A stretch of 64,000 nt of DNA from Dicyema japonicum (GCA_011109175.1 RDEW01000015.1:452310-516309), one strand, 5' to 3'; numbered from the stretch's first letter, positions 46,837 through 58,964 are shown. Notes: generated by a model from the sequence alone, not told the origin. Numbers and translations are program-made.

Positions 46837-47337
46837 TTAATGGGCATTAACAGCATGACGGCGGCTATAAATAATTATTTTAAAGTACATGTAACATGAC
46901 AAAACACATCCGCATGCCCTAAACCGCAGTGTTAAAGGAAAAGAGTCCTCAATTAAGTGATCCCGGACTGATGTGGAGGAAAACAAGGCTTTCGTTGACA
47001 TTATCCTGGAATCACCTAATATTCTGCTAGGCTTCAAGTTATTTGAACAGGATTTTGTTGAAGGGTGCCTGATATGGTGACTGCCTTTAATAAGTCGTTC
47101 AACAAGATTTTTTACGAAAGGGGTAAACTTGAAAAACTCCAGTGTTGCCAGCTTCTCGAATGGCGGACAAATTCTGTAGAGAAATGCGGGAGATAGCAAT
47201 TGATCAATCCACTTGAAAAAGAACCATTCCACCAGGAGACAATCCCCTACCTGGCGACGTGTTTCAGACTGCTCCAACGTGTCTGGATCAGTAATTAGTT
47301 GGTCTGGTGTTTGAGTATTTTTATCACCCACATGCAT
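46837..47337 (-). CDS. 166-codon open frame, unrecognised
   Basis: An uninterrupted frame with no recognisable domain; its N-terminal part overlaps the segment duplicated at 46655-46735. Hydrophobic near the end (CGCVLSCYMYFKIIIY). It is probably part of an unclassified repeat rather than a host gene. Confidence 0.2.
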   Translation of the reverse strand: MHVGDKNTQTPDQLITDPDTLEQSETRRQVGDCLLVEWFFFKWIDQLLSPAFLYRICPPFEKLATLEFFKFTPFVKNLVERLIKGSHHIRHPSTKSCSNNLKPSRILGDSRIMSTKALFSSTSVRDHLIEDSFPLTLRFRACGCVLSCYMYFKIIIYSRRHAVNAH

Positions 47338-48155
47338 GATCCTTCAAAGAATTCCGCAGAACGAGAGATAGGTCCAAATGTACCACTAGACACAATTTGT
47401 GGTCAGAATTTGCATTTTTGTTTATTTTGTAAAATTTTTATAAATTATCCAATTTAAATTTTATTAGTAAAAATACAGTCAAAAAGTCCAATAAAAAATT
47501 TACTATTCATTATTTTGAATATTAATTATACTACGAGTTTTTCCTTTCCTGGACCTCCGGTGAACACCGAAGACTTGTGGAAGAGTCTAGCACCCTGAGG
47601 ACAGCCAGCCTTCTATAAAGTAGCGAGGTCGGGGTACTACTTATTATTCATAATTAATTTTCCGAAAAGTGGTGTTTATTATACTGAATTCTGTTTTCCT
47701 GTCTTTGAGAATTTGGGGATCTCATAATGAGGCATTTGTTCGAGAAATTGGTAGGAACCATAAAATAAAAACAAATTGGATGATTCGAGCTGACTTATAT
47801 GATACATTTCTCTCCTATAATTTAAGAGTGGCAATAAAGTTTGCCCTTCGACTGGATGAGTTCCTTGGTGAAGAAGAGGACAGCCTTTACGAGAGGTAGT
47901 TGATAGAGTGTTGCGAATTTTTGGATAAAAAATATAATCATATATTGTAGGAAAGCTAGAAGTGGATAATACTGGCTAGGGGTCTAATCCATAAATTAAG
48001 GGTCACCAAACAAGAAAACCTCCTTGGACACACTTCCCTAATATCCCAAATATAACGACTCATTCACAATGGAAATCGATGTAAATGACTGAACAAAACA
48101 AAGTAATTTTTAATTAAAATTTAGGCACAAATCAACCGAATTTTAAGGCGGTTAA
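47338..48155. other. AT-rich region with a short plus-strand open frame
   Basis: 47669-47899 (+) is open and reads IRADLYDTFLSYNLRVAIKF and LDEFLGEEEDSLYER, which looks protein-like, but it has no ATG. I could not find flanking mini-introns that work, so I do not call a gene. Confidence 0.3.
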
Positions 48156-48537
48156 TCATCTTGTATTTTTCTTCCTGTTGTTATGCAAACTACAAAATAA
48201 ATAAAATATCAACTTTTCTCGGTCCCATTTATCGGACCAGGCCATCATATCGTTGTACAAATTCCTGTGGATTGCATAACCAGTGGGGTTATTCCAATCG
48301 GGGTCATCTTTCACTCGATTCCAATCCCAGATTTCGTTGAAAGTCATCAGATTGTCACCTCTTGCTGAGTTTTTATCGCATCTCTGCCTCCGTGCTGTCG
48401 AATTTCTGCTATAAACATGTAAAATTACTTTTTGTTATCAAAGTCTGTTGAATTATCAGGGGAAAAGTCCATTCCATCGGAATCTTCGAACAGGTTTACT
48501 AAAATAATATTTAATGGCAACCATTCCATAAATCCAT
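48156..48537 (-). CDS. unrecognised 112-residue protein
   Basis: Three exons are joined across introns 48499-48521 (23 bases) and 48409-48428 (20 bases). The spliced length is a multiple of three, giving 112 residues. The N-terminal third is acidic (NLFEDSDGMDFSPDNSTDF), followed by a basic stretch (NSTARRQRCDKNSARG) and a C-terminal region rich in Trp, Asp and Asn (EIWDWNRVKDDPDW, MMAWSDKWDREK). There is no signal peptide or membrane segment. A TATA-like TATTTAAG lies about 30 bases before the ATG, as in other genes here. I recognise no family. Confidence 0.5.
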
Positions 48538-48884
48538 TTGCACACAATCGTCGCATAAACTTAAATATTTCCCGATATTTCGCTACGCGTCGATAAATTA
48601 TGGAATTCCAAGTTTAGTTTGTTCAGTATTAACAGAAAATGCAAAAATATCAAATTACTCGTTTATAGTGATACAAATTTGTCCACGTGGGCTAAACAAA
48701 TAAAATAATCCATTTACTAAATTCAGGCCAGGTTATCAATAAATGATAAACTCCATATTAAAAAATCAATATATCGTATTTCTCCGATTCAGTTCACGTT
48801 ATTCCTTATGTGATGTGTGTCATCGTTACTAAGCTCCACAAAAGTACTTGATCGTTACTTAGCTCCACAAAAATCAATGATTAT
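48538..48884. other. no gene recognised
   Basis: Nothing recognised except the upstream region of the small gene. Confidence 0.4.
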
Positions 48885-49095
48885 CTCATGAAAAGAATCG
48901 TAAAACACAGATTGGCTTTTTGGCATGTTGTCCGCTCTGATTCACTGGAAAGAACCATTGTGCTGAGCAATATTACTAGGAAGAGAAGACCTGGTCGACC
49001 GAGGACTCGGTGGCTATCCACGGTAGAAGACGTCACGGGAATGCCTATATCAAGGCTACTTCCAAATTGCGACGGATCGGGGAGAGAGTGAAGAA
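48885..49095 (+). mobile_element. retrotransposon ORF C-terminal fragment
   Basis: HRLAFWHVVRSDSLERTIV then KRRPGRPRTRWLSTVEDVTG is the well-known tail of many endonuclease/RT-type ORFs (GHxxR ... RxxGRPRxRW). It is isolated from any RT core. Confidence 0.65.
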
Positions 49096-51220
49096 ATTTT
49101 GCTCATGAGATCTCCAAGGGTCGGACACGACTTAATTTGGATAAAATCTCCGAAAGGTCCGACGCGGAGTAAATGAAGAGCATGGAAACTATTGGGACCA
49201 GTGAGGGTTACTGTGGAGGAGATAATAGCGGATTCTGTATGAAGGATTGTGATCTGGATTTGCATGTAAAGCTTACTGACAATTCGAAGAGGGACCCCAG
49301 TGAGACTGCTAGACTCTTCAAGGAAGGACCCGTGTTATTTCAAACGTCCCTCAAATTTAACTTTACTTAATTTCGTAATAAAAATTCATTCATCAACGCT
49401 TATGACTGAATCTGTCTTTTGGTGCATGCAAATCGAGTCCTCTTATGCAAGAGGCTCATGAGGAGGTTTTTTATCATCTAGTTGATCACCCTAAGATCTA
49501 ATGTCCTCAATCCATGTTCTCATATAAGATCTTAAGTGATTCCATACCTGCAAGTAAAAGGCTGAAATCCGCATGGACAAGTGTCATATACTGTTATTCT
49601 CATTACACGTGGCAATGGTTCATGTTTTGTGGAGTTTTCAAGGTATTTTATTGGGTGTCGCTCGGTTGATTGCCTGTCCTTGAGAATTTTTGTTGTTGTT
49701 CTTGTAGAAGTGTTGCACCGCTTAATAAGACGATAACTTCTGTATCAGGAACTTTGTTGGACAACGAGAGTATCGCAGCGGTGTTGGATTGGGTCTTGGG
49801 CGTGACGTTTGGGGACCTCACATATGTTGTTGTATGTCGATGGTGGAATTGAAGGCCATTAATTTTTTTCTGGAGAAGGTTCTCCAGAAGAGATCATTAA
49901 ACATGATCTGGAGTTAACTATGTACTCGTCTTTGATCGAACTCCCTGACTTTTCCTCAGGACGAGAAGAGACCTGATGAAATCCCCATTATTCCATTTTC
50001 ACATATAAGATCTCACGAGTGGAGTGTGATGTGCGTCGCCTCATTTATTTTGCTAGTAAATTAAAAAATATCAAATAAACAATCTCAAACCAACAAATTA
50101 CAGTCTATTAAACCGTATTTTAATAATTGGGGTCATCAAACCTGGTTACTTTGCTAGATCACTTGCAGTGATCCTCAGAATTACTGTCTTTAAATCATCC
50201 TATGAAATAACATATTCGATAGATCCCTTGAGATTATGTCCGATTTGTAATCGAACCACACACGTGTTAACGTCGAACTGTTCATGGAAAATTTTTGATT
50301 TGATATTTCGTGGATTTTCTACTATAAATTGTCTGTTGTATGCACGTTGTTCCTTAACACTTCGTGTAATCGGTTATTAAATGCTTGCATTTCTCTTTTT
50401 ATTCGAATGGCATTTTTCTCAAATATTTGTGCTTTTTCTTGTGTAGAAGACGATTAGGGTAAGTTTAGAAGCAGTCTTCTTCAGTTTGAATTGAAACAGT
50501 TTAATTCTTTACTTTAGCGAAACCGAGGGTTCTTGTGAACGAGATCAAGTAATTTGCCAATGTTGTGGCTTTTTCAGAAATAGGATTTATGAAATCAAAT
50601 TTCTCAAATAATTTTTTAATGATATTTTGAGAGATACTCACTTTCATGTATGTTAAACCTTGTCTGGATCATAGATCCTTAGGGACCAAATAATATTACT
50701 TAGGTTTTGGAAATCTTCGATTAGTTTGACCAATGACTCTTTGATTCCGTATTTCAAGATAATTGCCGTAGAAGATCTACTTTCATGTTCCCACGACAGC
50801 TTCACATTTCAAAACTTTAAGAATTTTGTATAAAGGATAAACCTGGAGACCCCCATGGGATTTCCGCGGATGACCTGGACTCACTTCTATGCTTGATATG
50901 GCCATGATTTGTGCGCGGCTCTGTAAGCGATAGTATGTCAAAGAAAACCGCTAAAAATGGGAACTATTATGTAAGACAACCACGTGAGTTTCTTGGAGGT
51001 GTGTTATTAAGAGTTCATGAATAATCCAACTAATAATTCCCCCGTTCCTCAAGGTAGACTCGTCCGAGTTCCTCCAATTATGTGCCAAACTGATTATCGA
51101 AGGGGGATATATCCATGAGATATTTTCTACCTAAATGCATTTGCCTGATTGTGAGTGCTATCGCATCTTTGGCGTATTCGACGCTTCGTAAGAATTTTAA
51201 AGTCGAAGCAAATTATTTTA
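49096..51220. other. no gene recognised
   Basis: About 2.1 kb with only short open stretches (49173-49370, 49670-49852, 50168-50380 on plus), none with a recognisable motif. No RNA gene seen. Confidence 0.35.
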
Positions 51221-51255
51221 TTTATTTATTAACTCCGGATACACGAGAAAGAAGT
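51221..51255 (-). repeat. R1 terminal fragment, inverted
   Basis: TTTATTAACTCCGGATACACGAGAAAGA is the reverse complement of the R1 end (TCTTTCTCGTGATT...GGTTAATAAA). Confidence 0.55.
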
Positions 51256-51349
51256 TAAAGTAAACAACTAATTAAGTGTATCCAGTTTCCACTTGTACAG
51301 AAACAGAGTCCATCCGGAATCAGCATAAAAGGTAAGACGTCCATTACAT

Positions 51350-51545
51350 GCAGTTGTGGAAACCCCTCCAGTGGAGTGGGGGAGAGCAAATGATCCTTTT
51401 TCGTGCCGGCCTGGCACTGGGCGTCACCTAGACAGGTGGATCACATGACGCCACTCTAATAGGAAGAGACAGGAGGAACATACAAGAAAGCAGAAAACTT
51501 CAACCAATTAACCACGCAACACCACATGACGCCACGCGGCTAATT
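51350..51545 (+). repeat. dispersed repeat R2, copy 2
   Basis: Matches 11880-12062: GATCCTTTTTCGTGCCGGCC, CACTGGGCGTCACC, GGTGGATCACATGACGCCAC, and the end CCACATGACGCCACGCGG. Confidence 0.7.
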
Positions 51546-52889
51546 ACTTAGACGTGATTTAATCTTAGTATTTCTTGTTTGGTCACTTCAGTGATTGCTA
51601 ATTAATAATATATTTTAAACCAGAGTTAAGTTGGAGTCCACACTGACATGGACTTACTATCTGTTGATCCTTGAGATGTTGGAAATGTGGAGAAAAAATC
51701 AACCTCCTGAAAGCCTAATGGAGCTATGGAAAATCAGGAACCATCCTGTACTAAAAACGCTTTAGTACATTGAATCATGCATGCATGGGCCTCATGGGAC
51801 CTTACATTTATTGGACTAATGGACAGAAACTTGTGGTTACACAAAAAACGGCTTTGGAGTAACAGAGAAGTGGTCCATAGACGAAAATAACATGATGACG
51901 ACACCCTTGGAGATCCTAATCCTGAGGAATAATGGAGGAAGTTTGATTCAAGGTGGTTAGGATTACCCGACCCCAACGAGCTTGTGTAGGATCGAGGGAA
52001 GAACATCAAGCCAAGCTGAGAGCTTGGATTAATTTTGTATTTTTCAGTAACAGTGGTCTTGGAATAATTTGATTTGACTTCCAAAAGCTGATGTCTAAAA
52101 ATCGAGTCACTCCAAAATTGGCTGATATTCTGAGAACTAAAACTGACTCCTATCTGAGGTAAACTCCGGTCTTCGGGTCTACTTGCATGAAAATTATTCG
52201 GTTTATAACGAATAAGTGGAGGACAAATGAACTATCGAATGAGCACAAATAATCTAAAATCCCTACCATACAATCGGAGGACCATGGAGGTATACTTTAA
52301 GGCTATATAACAGCTAATCTTATTCTATGGCTGTCAAATAATGATTTATCATAAAATCACCCAATTTCACTAAAATAAGGTCACATAAACTAAAAGGCTT
52401 ATTCTGTACTTGTTTGTATAGCATGACGTGTAATGACGTGAAATTGTATCTGTGATAATTATACAAGATTTAGCTTATAACTGAACATAAACCTATGCTA
52501 AAACGTAGTCAACAAACATAATGGGAAATTCTTGAGATATTCTATCAATTCCAGCTGAATTACGAAAACACTAGAACTTTCAGCCATACAACTGTTTTTA
52601 AGGAAAATAAAAAGGCATAACAGCGGAAGAATGTGATCTCGTGGGACTATCATTAACCTACGCAAAATAGTCGTAATAGATTTAAATTTGACGATTATTT
52701 TTATGCATTGTTTTTATCTCAATTTTCTTAGATCCTTAACTTAATGTTGTGAATTTCGGTATTGTTTTTAAATATATTTTAATTATCGTATTTGAAGTGA
52801 CCTTCAAATTCATTTAATATCTATATATTTTTTTATTTTTAAAAATGTTTAAGTTTTAAATAAAATTATTTGAAATAATGATTAAGTGC
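51546..52889. other. no gene recognised
   Basis: A 116-codon open frame at 51734-52084 (-) has no recognisable motif. The last 250 bases are AT-rich and lead to the TLCD4 start. Confidence 0.35.
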
Positions 52890-52897
52890 TAAAAATT
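52890..52897 (+). promoter_or_regulatory. TATA-like element of TLCD4
   Basis: TAAAAATT starts 29 bases before the ATG at 52919. Supportive only because the spacing matches other genes. Confidence 0.3.
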
Positions 52898-52918
52898 TAA
52901 ATTTTGGACTTATAGTCA

Positions 52919-53833
52919 ATGAATTTGGAAATCAGTCGAGCAAGCGAGTCATTTGATAGCACAATCGATAGCACCTTCTGTGGGCTTTTCAGTTTCAGTG
53001 TGTTCGTTGTTCTTTACCGCTATATCGGGCCCTACTTTTCCAGCAGAATTTTCACTTTCTACAATGGTTTATCGACTAATGAGAAGATTGAGTGGAATAA
53101 AAGGTAGCCGTTTCTCAGATCTCAGGTATGTTTCTACCGTTCATGCCGGAGTTGTGGCGATCTTGTCGATCTATGTGATCTTCTCTGATCAGGAACTTTC
53201 CGACGATCCATTATGGTTGACTTCTAATCTAATTTGCAGGCACAATTCTGAGAATGCAGTCCTCCTCTGTTCTGTGGTGGTGGGATATCTGTTTTTTGGT
53301 TACTTTTAGCTTATTTTCAGACTTTTTTGTGACTATGATTAACATCAATTACTCAGGGTTCGACTTCTTTTCTTTCGTCCACCATACAATCGCCATCAAC
53401 GCCTACGTTTATGCGATTGTTAGACTTTTGCTTATTTTAGATGTATAGAACCTGTCTATATTTCGCCATGTTCCGACTGTCCTCAGAGGCCTCAACTCCC
53501 TGTATAAATTTCAGGTGGATGCCTTTGTTTCTTAATTTTAGGTGGTATTTCAGCCTGGCAGATCGAAAAAAGGTGACAAAATTCGTTTTGATTAACGGAA
53601 TTTTTATGACGATTTCTTTCTTCTTATTCCGAGTGGCTGTGATTCCGATTTTCTGGCACAAAATACTCTTGGTCTACAACACACGTGGGTGGGAAGAGCT
53701 TGGACGGCTGAATATTGTGCTTTTTTACTCCTGCTTTGGGCTGGACTTTATTAACGTCGTTTGGTTCGGAAAGATTCTCCGTGGATGCATTTTGCTTTCC
53801 AAAAATTTTAGGAATTTATATTCTATATTATAA
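52919..53833 (+). CDS. TLCD4: TLC-domain membrane protein TLCD4 (TMEM56)
   Basis: A multi-pass membrane protein with a TRAM-LAG1-CLN8 domain; family members act in lipid metabolism or trafficking, but the exact role of TLCD4 is unclear. Six exons are joined across introns 53104-53125, 53216-53239, 53299-53320, 53419-53440 and 53515-53541 (22, 24, 22, 22 and 27 bases) to give exactly 265 residues, the usual size. Family marks: EWNKRYVSTVHAGVVAIL, the HH pair in FSFVHHTIAINAYVYAI, SSEASTPCINFRWYF, and FRVAVIPIFWHKI. The last membrane segment is GLDFINVVWFGKILRGC. AATAAA at 53850-53855 gives a short 3' UTR. All junctions fit without indels, so this is the cleanest gene in the window for judging intron size. 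Confidence 0.93.
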
Positions 53834-53849
53834 ATAGGATGATTTTGTC

Positions 53850-53855
53850 AATAAA
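53850..53855 (+). terminator. poly(A) signal of TLCD4
   Basis: AATAAA 17 bases after the stop codon. Confidence 0.6.
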
Positions 53856-53859
53856 GTCA

Positions 53860-54690
53860 GAAATTCATGTTTTTTTAATTATAAAAATGTAGTTTTAATC
53901 AAAAATATTATATTAATCAAAAGTAGTCATTTTCAGAGGAAACAACATGGCCGTTCAACCTGATTAAGTGATCTTTTAACAGTTTAATTAATAAAATGAT
54001 TGTTAAATAAAAAATCAAGTTATAAAGTCAAATTTTATTGATTTTTATTTTTAATTCTTCAAGTTTTTCGATAAAAAACTAGCGTGTGGTCAATTGCCAC
54101 GTTCAATCAAGGGGAACGTTGAATCAAGTCTGTTAGAAAATATCCTGATGTATTTTCTATCAACTCACAAGGAAATCTTATTTTAAATTTATGTGGCACA
54201 CTTTTAACTACAAAAAACAATTTTTTATTAATCGCATCGATGCCTAAGAAAAATTTTAAATTAACAGGCTTATTATTTCACAGGCGATAAGGTCACTAAG
54301 GAATCCGATATTCCCTTGCATAAATTGAACAGTAAAAATTTACGAGACTTGTTAGAGGGTATTGGAGGTCATCTACAGTTCTCTTTTCTTACCGAAAAAG
54401 TGTAGAAATTTTATGCCAGAGGCATCTTGACGGAATTAATCTAATGTTGAGGTTTAACTTGCATTTATTTTAGAACTGAAAAAGTTTTTGTTTTGTTAGA
54501 CGAAACCAATTTTTAGGGACAGAATATGTGAATATAGGAAAAATTTCTGTCATAAATTATTATGTGTATATTTTTGTGTGTGCAGTCGATTTTGGTCTTC
54601 TTGGCCGTCCACATATAAGTTTTCACATTTTGGGTAAAGAAACAGTCAACTGAGGGTTATTCAGTAGCTGCCATGACTGCATGGCTATTC
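53860..54690. other. no gene recognised
   Basis: AT-rich. Nothing recognised. Confidence 0.4.
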
Positions 54691-54890
54691 TCTCATAATA
54701 ACGAGCGAGATTCGCTTTCTTCCAATCCCGTTAAGGTCCTTATTTAGAGCCACAGGGAGAGTGACTTTAGCCCTTCCTCTTAACGGTGGCATGTACTTAT
54801 TGAAGTAATTGTCCATTATTATATGTGCGGGGCATTTATGTCTATTCTAAGCACGTGCCCAAACAGTCTTCACCTTGAGAGAATTTATAT
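54691..54890 (-). mobile_element. family A 3' fragment
   Basis: Close match to 7318-7490 (CTTCCAATCCCGTTAAG, GAGCCACAGGGAGAGTGACT, GTAATTGTCCATTATTATAT, TCTAAGCACGTGCCCAAACA). Only this piece is present. Confidence 0.8.
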
Positions 54891-54923
54891 AGCTATATTA
54901 ATATTAAAATGAGATTTTGGGAA

Positions 54924-55271
54924 TCAATTCGGTGTTGGGGACCACGTGGGCGGGTCTCTGAGATATATTTTTGATATGAGTGATTTTTGCCCTTTTCTTC
55001 CCTCGAACATAGATTCGGCCTCTTTATCTCTTGCTAATGTGAAGACTGGGGGATATGGATGGAGTACCCCGTGGCTTATTAAATTTTCATTTTGTTTGAA
55101 ATCGAGTCCTTTTTGGAAGGAGACACTCATATCAACAAATGGACCAGACCTGTAAGAATTATAAAAAATGTAGTTTTGAATATCCCCACTATGACTAAAA
55201 TGGGAGTTGAGTAATCCAATATGAATCAGACATATTGTTTTCAAAATATTCATTGCCTCGGAGGTTCGCAT
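54924..55271 (-). CDS. 115-codon open frame, unrecognised
   Basis: An ATG-initiated frame without recognisable domains (contains GLDFKQNENLISHG and HPYPPVFTLARDKE). A splice-acceptor-like TTCTTACAG lies inside it at about 55150, so it could contain an exon of a real gene, but no donor at the usual distance was found. Confidence 0.25.
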   Translation of the reverse strand: MRTSEAMNILKTICLIHIGLLNSHFSHSGDIQNYIFYNSYRSGPFVDMSVSFQKGLDFKQNENLISHGVLHPYPPVFTLARDKEAESMFEGRKGQKSLISKIYLRDPPTWSPTPN

Positions 55272-55589
55272 TCCGAAAATTATCTTGTCTTCATTCTAAC
55301 AAATTGAGGATCCTCAGATGGCATTCGAATCAGACATTGGTCCACCGATGCTTCCTATTTCAAAACTTCGAGTTTCCGGTTTTTCCTAGTCTATTATGAA
55401 AAGGGGACGGGGATTCCTATTCAACTTGATGAAACATTAAGTGTACTAGGGTGGTATCATAGTACATCAGACCTACATCAAAGTGTACCAGAGTTACGTC
55501 ATCATCTTTGAATCAATCAAAGACCGCTCAATCGTCTTATGTTTTTGCTAGAAGATATTTAAATTGGATATCAATCATAAAGATCTACT

Positions 55590-56150
55590 GGAGGCGTCTT
55601 CCGAAAGTGGAACCTGGACATTTCTAATGGAGTTTTGGGTACCTTTTAGTATGATGAATGCGTTTGTATTGGGATCTCATTACGACTCTGATTAAAAGTC
55701 TGTGTGCCGCATCCATGCCGATGCGGAAACCAGATTGACCTGCACCAACTTTCCTACAGGAAGAGTGCGGGAAGATCTCCCAGATACATGACCATTAACA
55801 AAGTTTTTAGACGAGCTTTGGATGCTGTCGGATATCTTCTATGCTCGAACCAGCTGGCCTTTGAGACGTGACGGAAAACGACCCAATGGGATGACCATCT
55901 CCCCCTATGAAGTCGGAAACCTCTTGTCTGGTATGTCACCTACACCTACAAATTCCCCCCTTGCATTTTACATCAGAGTGTCTCCGGAGCCTGTTCTGCC
56001 GCTGAGAAAACCGAGAGATCAAAACGAGCAAAATATGCTGTCCTACCAGAGGATGTTTTGTTTGTTCTCCTCGCAGTTGAAACGTCTGGTTCCTTGCGCC
56101 ATCGACGCTGAAATTCATGCCATTACGGTTAGACTAAAATAAGCGGTGCA
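55590..56150 (+). mobile_element. family C retrotransposon, 3' fragment
   Basis: The plus strand repeats the order seen at 63.7-64.0 kb: the zinc region (ACTCTGATTAAAAGTCTGTG, ATGCCGATGCGGAAAC), a decayed endonuclease (LRRDGKRPNGMTISPYE, matching KRPDGMT) and the C-terminal stretch with KRAKYAVLPEDVLFVLL. Frames are broken. Confidence 0.75.
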
Positions 56151-56199
56151 TTAATTGACCTTTTTTTCTTTTTTAATTTATTAAGATAATTAAAGATAA

Positions 56200-56370
56200 A
56201 ATTAACAGTTGGCAAATACGGCTGTTCTCATATTTGAGATCGCATTTCCCCTGACGATTTGCAAGGAAATGCGCTCAATTATCCCCTCATTTCTCTTTTA
56301 TCATTTTTCATCTCAGTGATGAGCGATCCGATTCTGTTTAGCAGGGTCAGTGATATTTATTATTTTTTTT
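56200..56370 (-). mobile_element. family C extreme 3' fragment, inverted
   Basis: The plus-strand sequence (GCATTTCCCCTGACGATTTG ... GATGAGCGATCC) resembles 45160-45310 and 60030-60140, both minus-strand family C ends. This piece is therefore tail to tail with the copy at 55.6-56.15 kb. Confidence 0.55.
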
Positions 56371-56489
56371 GGAGAATTTCATAAATCATACAAAAGCAAT
56401 GTTAATAATTTAGTTAGAAATATTTCTTTTTTATTAGCAAAGACGCCTTTTCTACGAGCAATTTAGTGTTTGGAGTTCTCCAACACACT

Positions 56490-58560
56490 CTAGATCACCA
56501 CAAATTTCGGTTCTGAACAGTCTAGGTTACTTGTTCCGTCGTCCTCAGAGTCTTTGTTATCCATTCTCGTATAGATATTATTTATTTCCTTCTTTAGCTC
56601 CTTAGTTCTCTCGACAAAACCCGTCTTATTCCTGTATGAAACAATCATCGACTCAAAAGTTTTACGTATAACCAATGATTGAATATACGTATAGGTTCGT
56701 TCGCTTATGTTCAGAGATCTGGAATGTTCCCACGAGTGTGAGGTTACCAATCCATCCCAGGTCAGTACTATTGGGACAATCCTCACTTTCGTATGGTGTA
56801 TTGATTCCAGTTCTTTTAATAAAAGGTCATACTTTCTCGATTTTTCAAATTCTACTTGAGATTTTGTGTTGATGTTATACCCACTTCAACCAACAGTATT
56901 TGATTTTTCTTTTTATTGTAGATAAACAAATCTGGCTTGTTGTGTTCAATGTTTATATCGGTTTTGATGAAAGTATCAACTCTTATCTCTACCGAATCAA
57001 TCATCAAAATTGTTTGCACTGAGTGGGTTTTTATTATCTTTTCGTTTTTGAGACCGTATTCTTCGCAAAAATGGAAGTGAAGGCACCGCACGACTTCATT
57101 ATGTCTTCTGACGTAATCTCTGTGCAACATTTTGCCACATCTTGTAGCACAATGATCGATGGTTTTCTTCCATTTTTTACACAAGGTGCAAATCTAGTTC
57201 AGTTCTCCAAAGAAGAGATTTCTGTCCTCGACTACAGAACAAGGCTTCTGATTTTGGAGAGTTGTTCCCTTTTGCTAGCCACAAAGATGAAAATTCAGTG
57301 TTTACGAATTCTTCCGATAGGTGTTTGTACACTTGCGAATCAAGATTTATTTGTTTCTTTAAGTTTTCTCTTTGTAGGTCAATCAAAAATTTACTATCCA
57401 GGACAAATGTATTGTCAACAGAGTACTTCTCCCGCAAAAATTCTTCAATGGTAACCATATGTGTTTTACTTAAGGTTTCGGCCTGAAGAATAGCGGAACT
57501 TCTTCTGCAACAAGTACTTCTTCCTTTCAAATCGTTCAGAAAACAAAATAACATTCTCTCACTGAGGAAAGAGATCGAGCACAATCCTCTCCTAGCATAT
57601 TTCGAGGTAGTACAGTCTCTTTGCAAGCTGGATAAAGTGCATATGATATTTATTCAGCAAACTACGGATAGAAGTATCAATCTTCTCAAATTCATTCGGT
57701 TCCAAATCAATTAAGTCGATATAGTAATTGTATAAAGATAATGCATGCTCGTTAATTGCTTTAAAAAGGTTGACCGAGTTCAATTTAGTGTTTACTAATT
57801 TTTCTATTCTTTGGCATACTTCAGAAAATATAGTTTTAAGTGAATTTTTTAACAAAAAAGTTGAAAACTCCATCGCAGCCTGGGGCTTTCCGGTAAGGCA
57901 GATATTTAATTGTTTCATTAAACTCATTTCTATTAAATCCAACAGGTACATTCTCGACGCCGGTTATTCTTTTTTCAATATTGACCCTCTCTAAAAATAC
58001 ATCTTTTTTTCCAAACTTCTTCCCAAAAGTCTGCACATTTTTCATTATCAATATACGCAGTAACATTATTTGCCGTAGGGGATAGGTTTCTGTAAAATGA
58101 TCTTCGATTTAATTCGAAGTTTAGATTATCAAAGCGGAATTTCTTGCGGGACTCAGATACACACAATTTCTTTTCGAGAATTTTAATTTTATCTTCAATG
58201 TACGAAATAATCCTCCCTCTTTCACCATGATTTTTTTGTATCCCACTAACGATTATGCGTGGTAGGCCATTTTTCCTCTGATGACAAAGTCTTTATAAAA
58301 AATTTAATTAGCAAAAAAAGGATTTCCCTTTTCGATTTTACTTATTTTCTCATTTCATTTTGATGGCTCTTTTTTTCACTGAAATAGTCTGATATGTAGC
58401 TTGACCAGCATAAATCAGAGTAGAAATTTGATCCATAGAAATTATAGAGTTCTTTTTAACCCATTGGCTAATGACACAGTTCAAACACTCCAATAAATTA
58501 TTGTCAATCTTGACATAAGGAATCTTTTGGTTCGGGTTTCGAGCTTTGTTCAATTTGCTG
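56490..58560 (-). mobile_element. family B retrotransposon with internal RT deletion
   Basis: From 5' (right): 58350-58553 and 57975-58166, an N-terminal region; 57836-58066, ending in the RT entry block LPYRKAPGCDGVFNFFVKK; then, with the RT core missing, 57592-57830, the post-RT region (NEHALSLYNYYIDLIDLE ... LNKYHMHFIQLAKRLY); 57177-57626 (the linker GLCSISFLSERM onward); and 56852-57184, with zinc motif CKKWKKTIDHCATRCGKM, RRHNEVVRCLHFHFCEEYGL and endonuclease HNKPDLFIYNKKKNQILLVE. The end is at 56490. The RT fingers and palm have been lost, so it cannot transpose by itself. Confidence 0.8.
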
Positions 58561-58964
58561 GCAATTATCTATTGTTCCATAAATGTGCGTCGGCAGTGAT
58601 CGTAAAATTTAGGATCCATGGACGGTGAAGACATATCAGGCTTAGAACCTGGGGTAACCTTCGAATCAAGTTAATTGCTTGATAATTGTTTGCGTTCCTG
58701 GACGTATATCAGTTTTCTGCAAACTTAGTCTTGAACCCTCCAAGAGAATAGCCCATCCACTTCTGGGGACACGACCCAGGCTAGAGCGCGTGCTTTCAAT
58801 TACTGAGGCAGCCCATTGTTTTCGACAATCAGCTGTTGAGGAAGACATTATTGCTCGTAGAACCGGAAATTTCGTGTTGTTTTGCTGAGACGAATCCTAG
58901 AAGCATCCTCGTCGGAAACATGTCGGACAAGCTCGGTAGCCGTAATGGCATGCGACATGAAATG
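58561..58964. other. no gene recognised
   Basis: Short open stretches on both strands (58679-58888 +, 58666-58848 -) without recognisable motifs; possibly further decayed element sequence. Confidence 0.35.
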
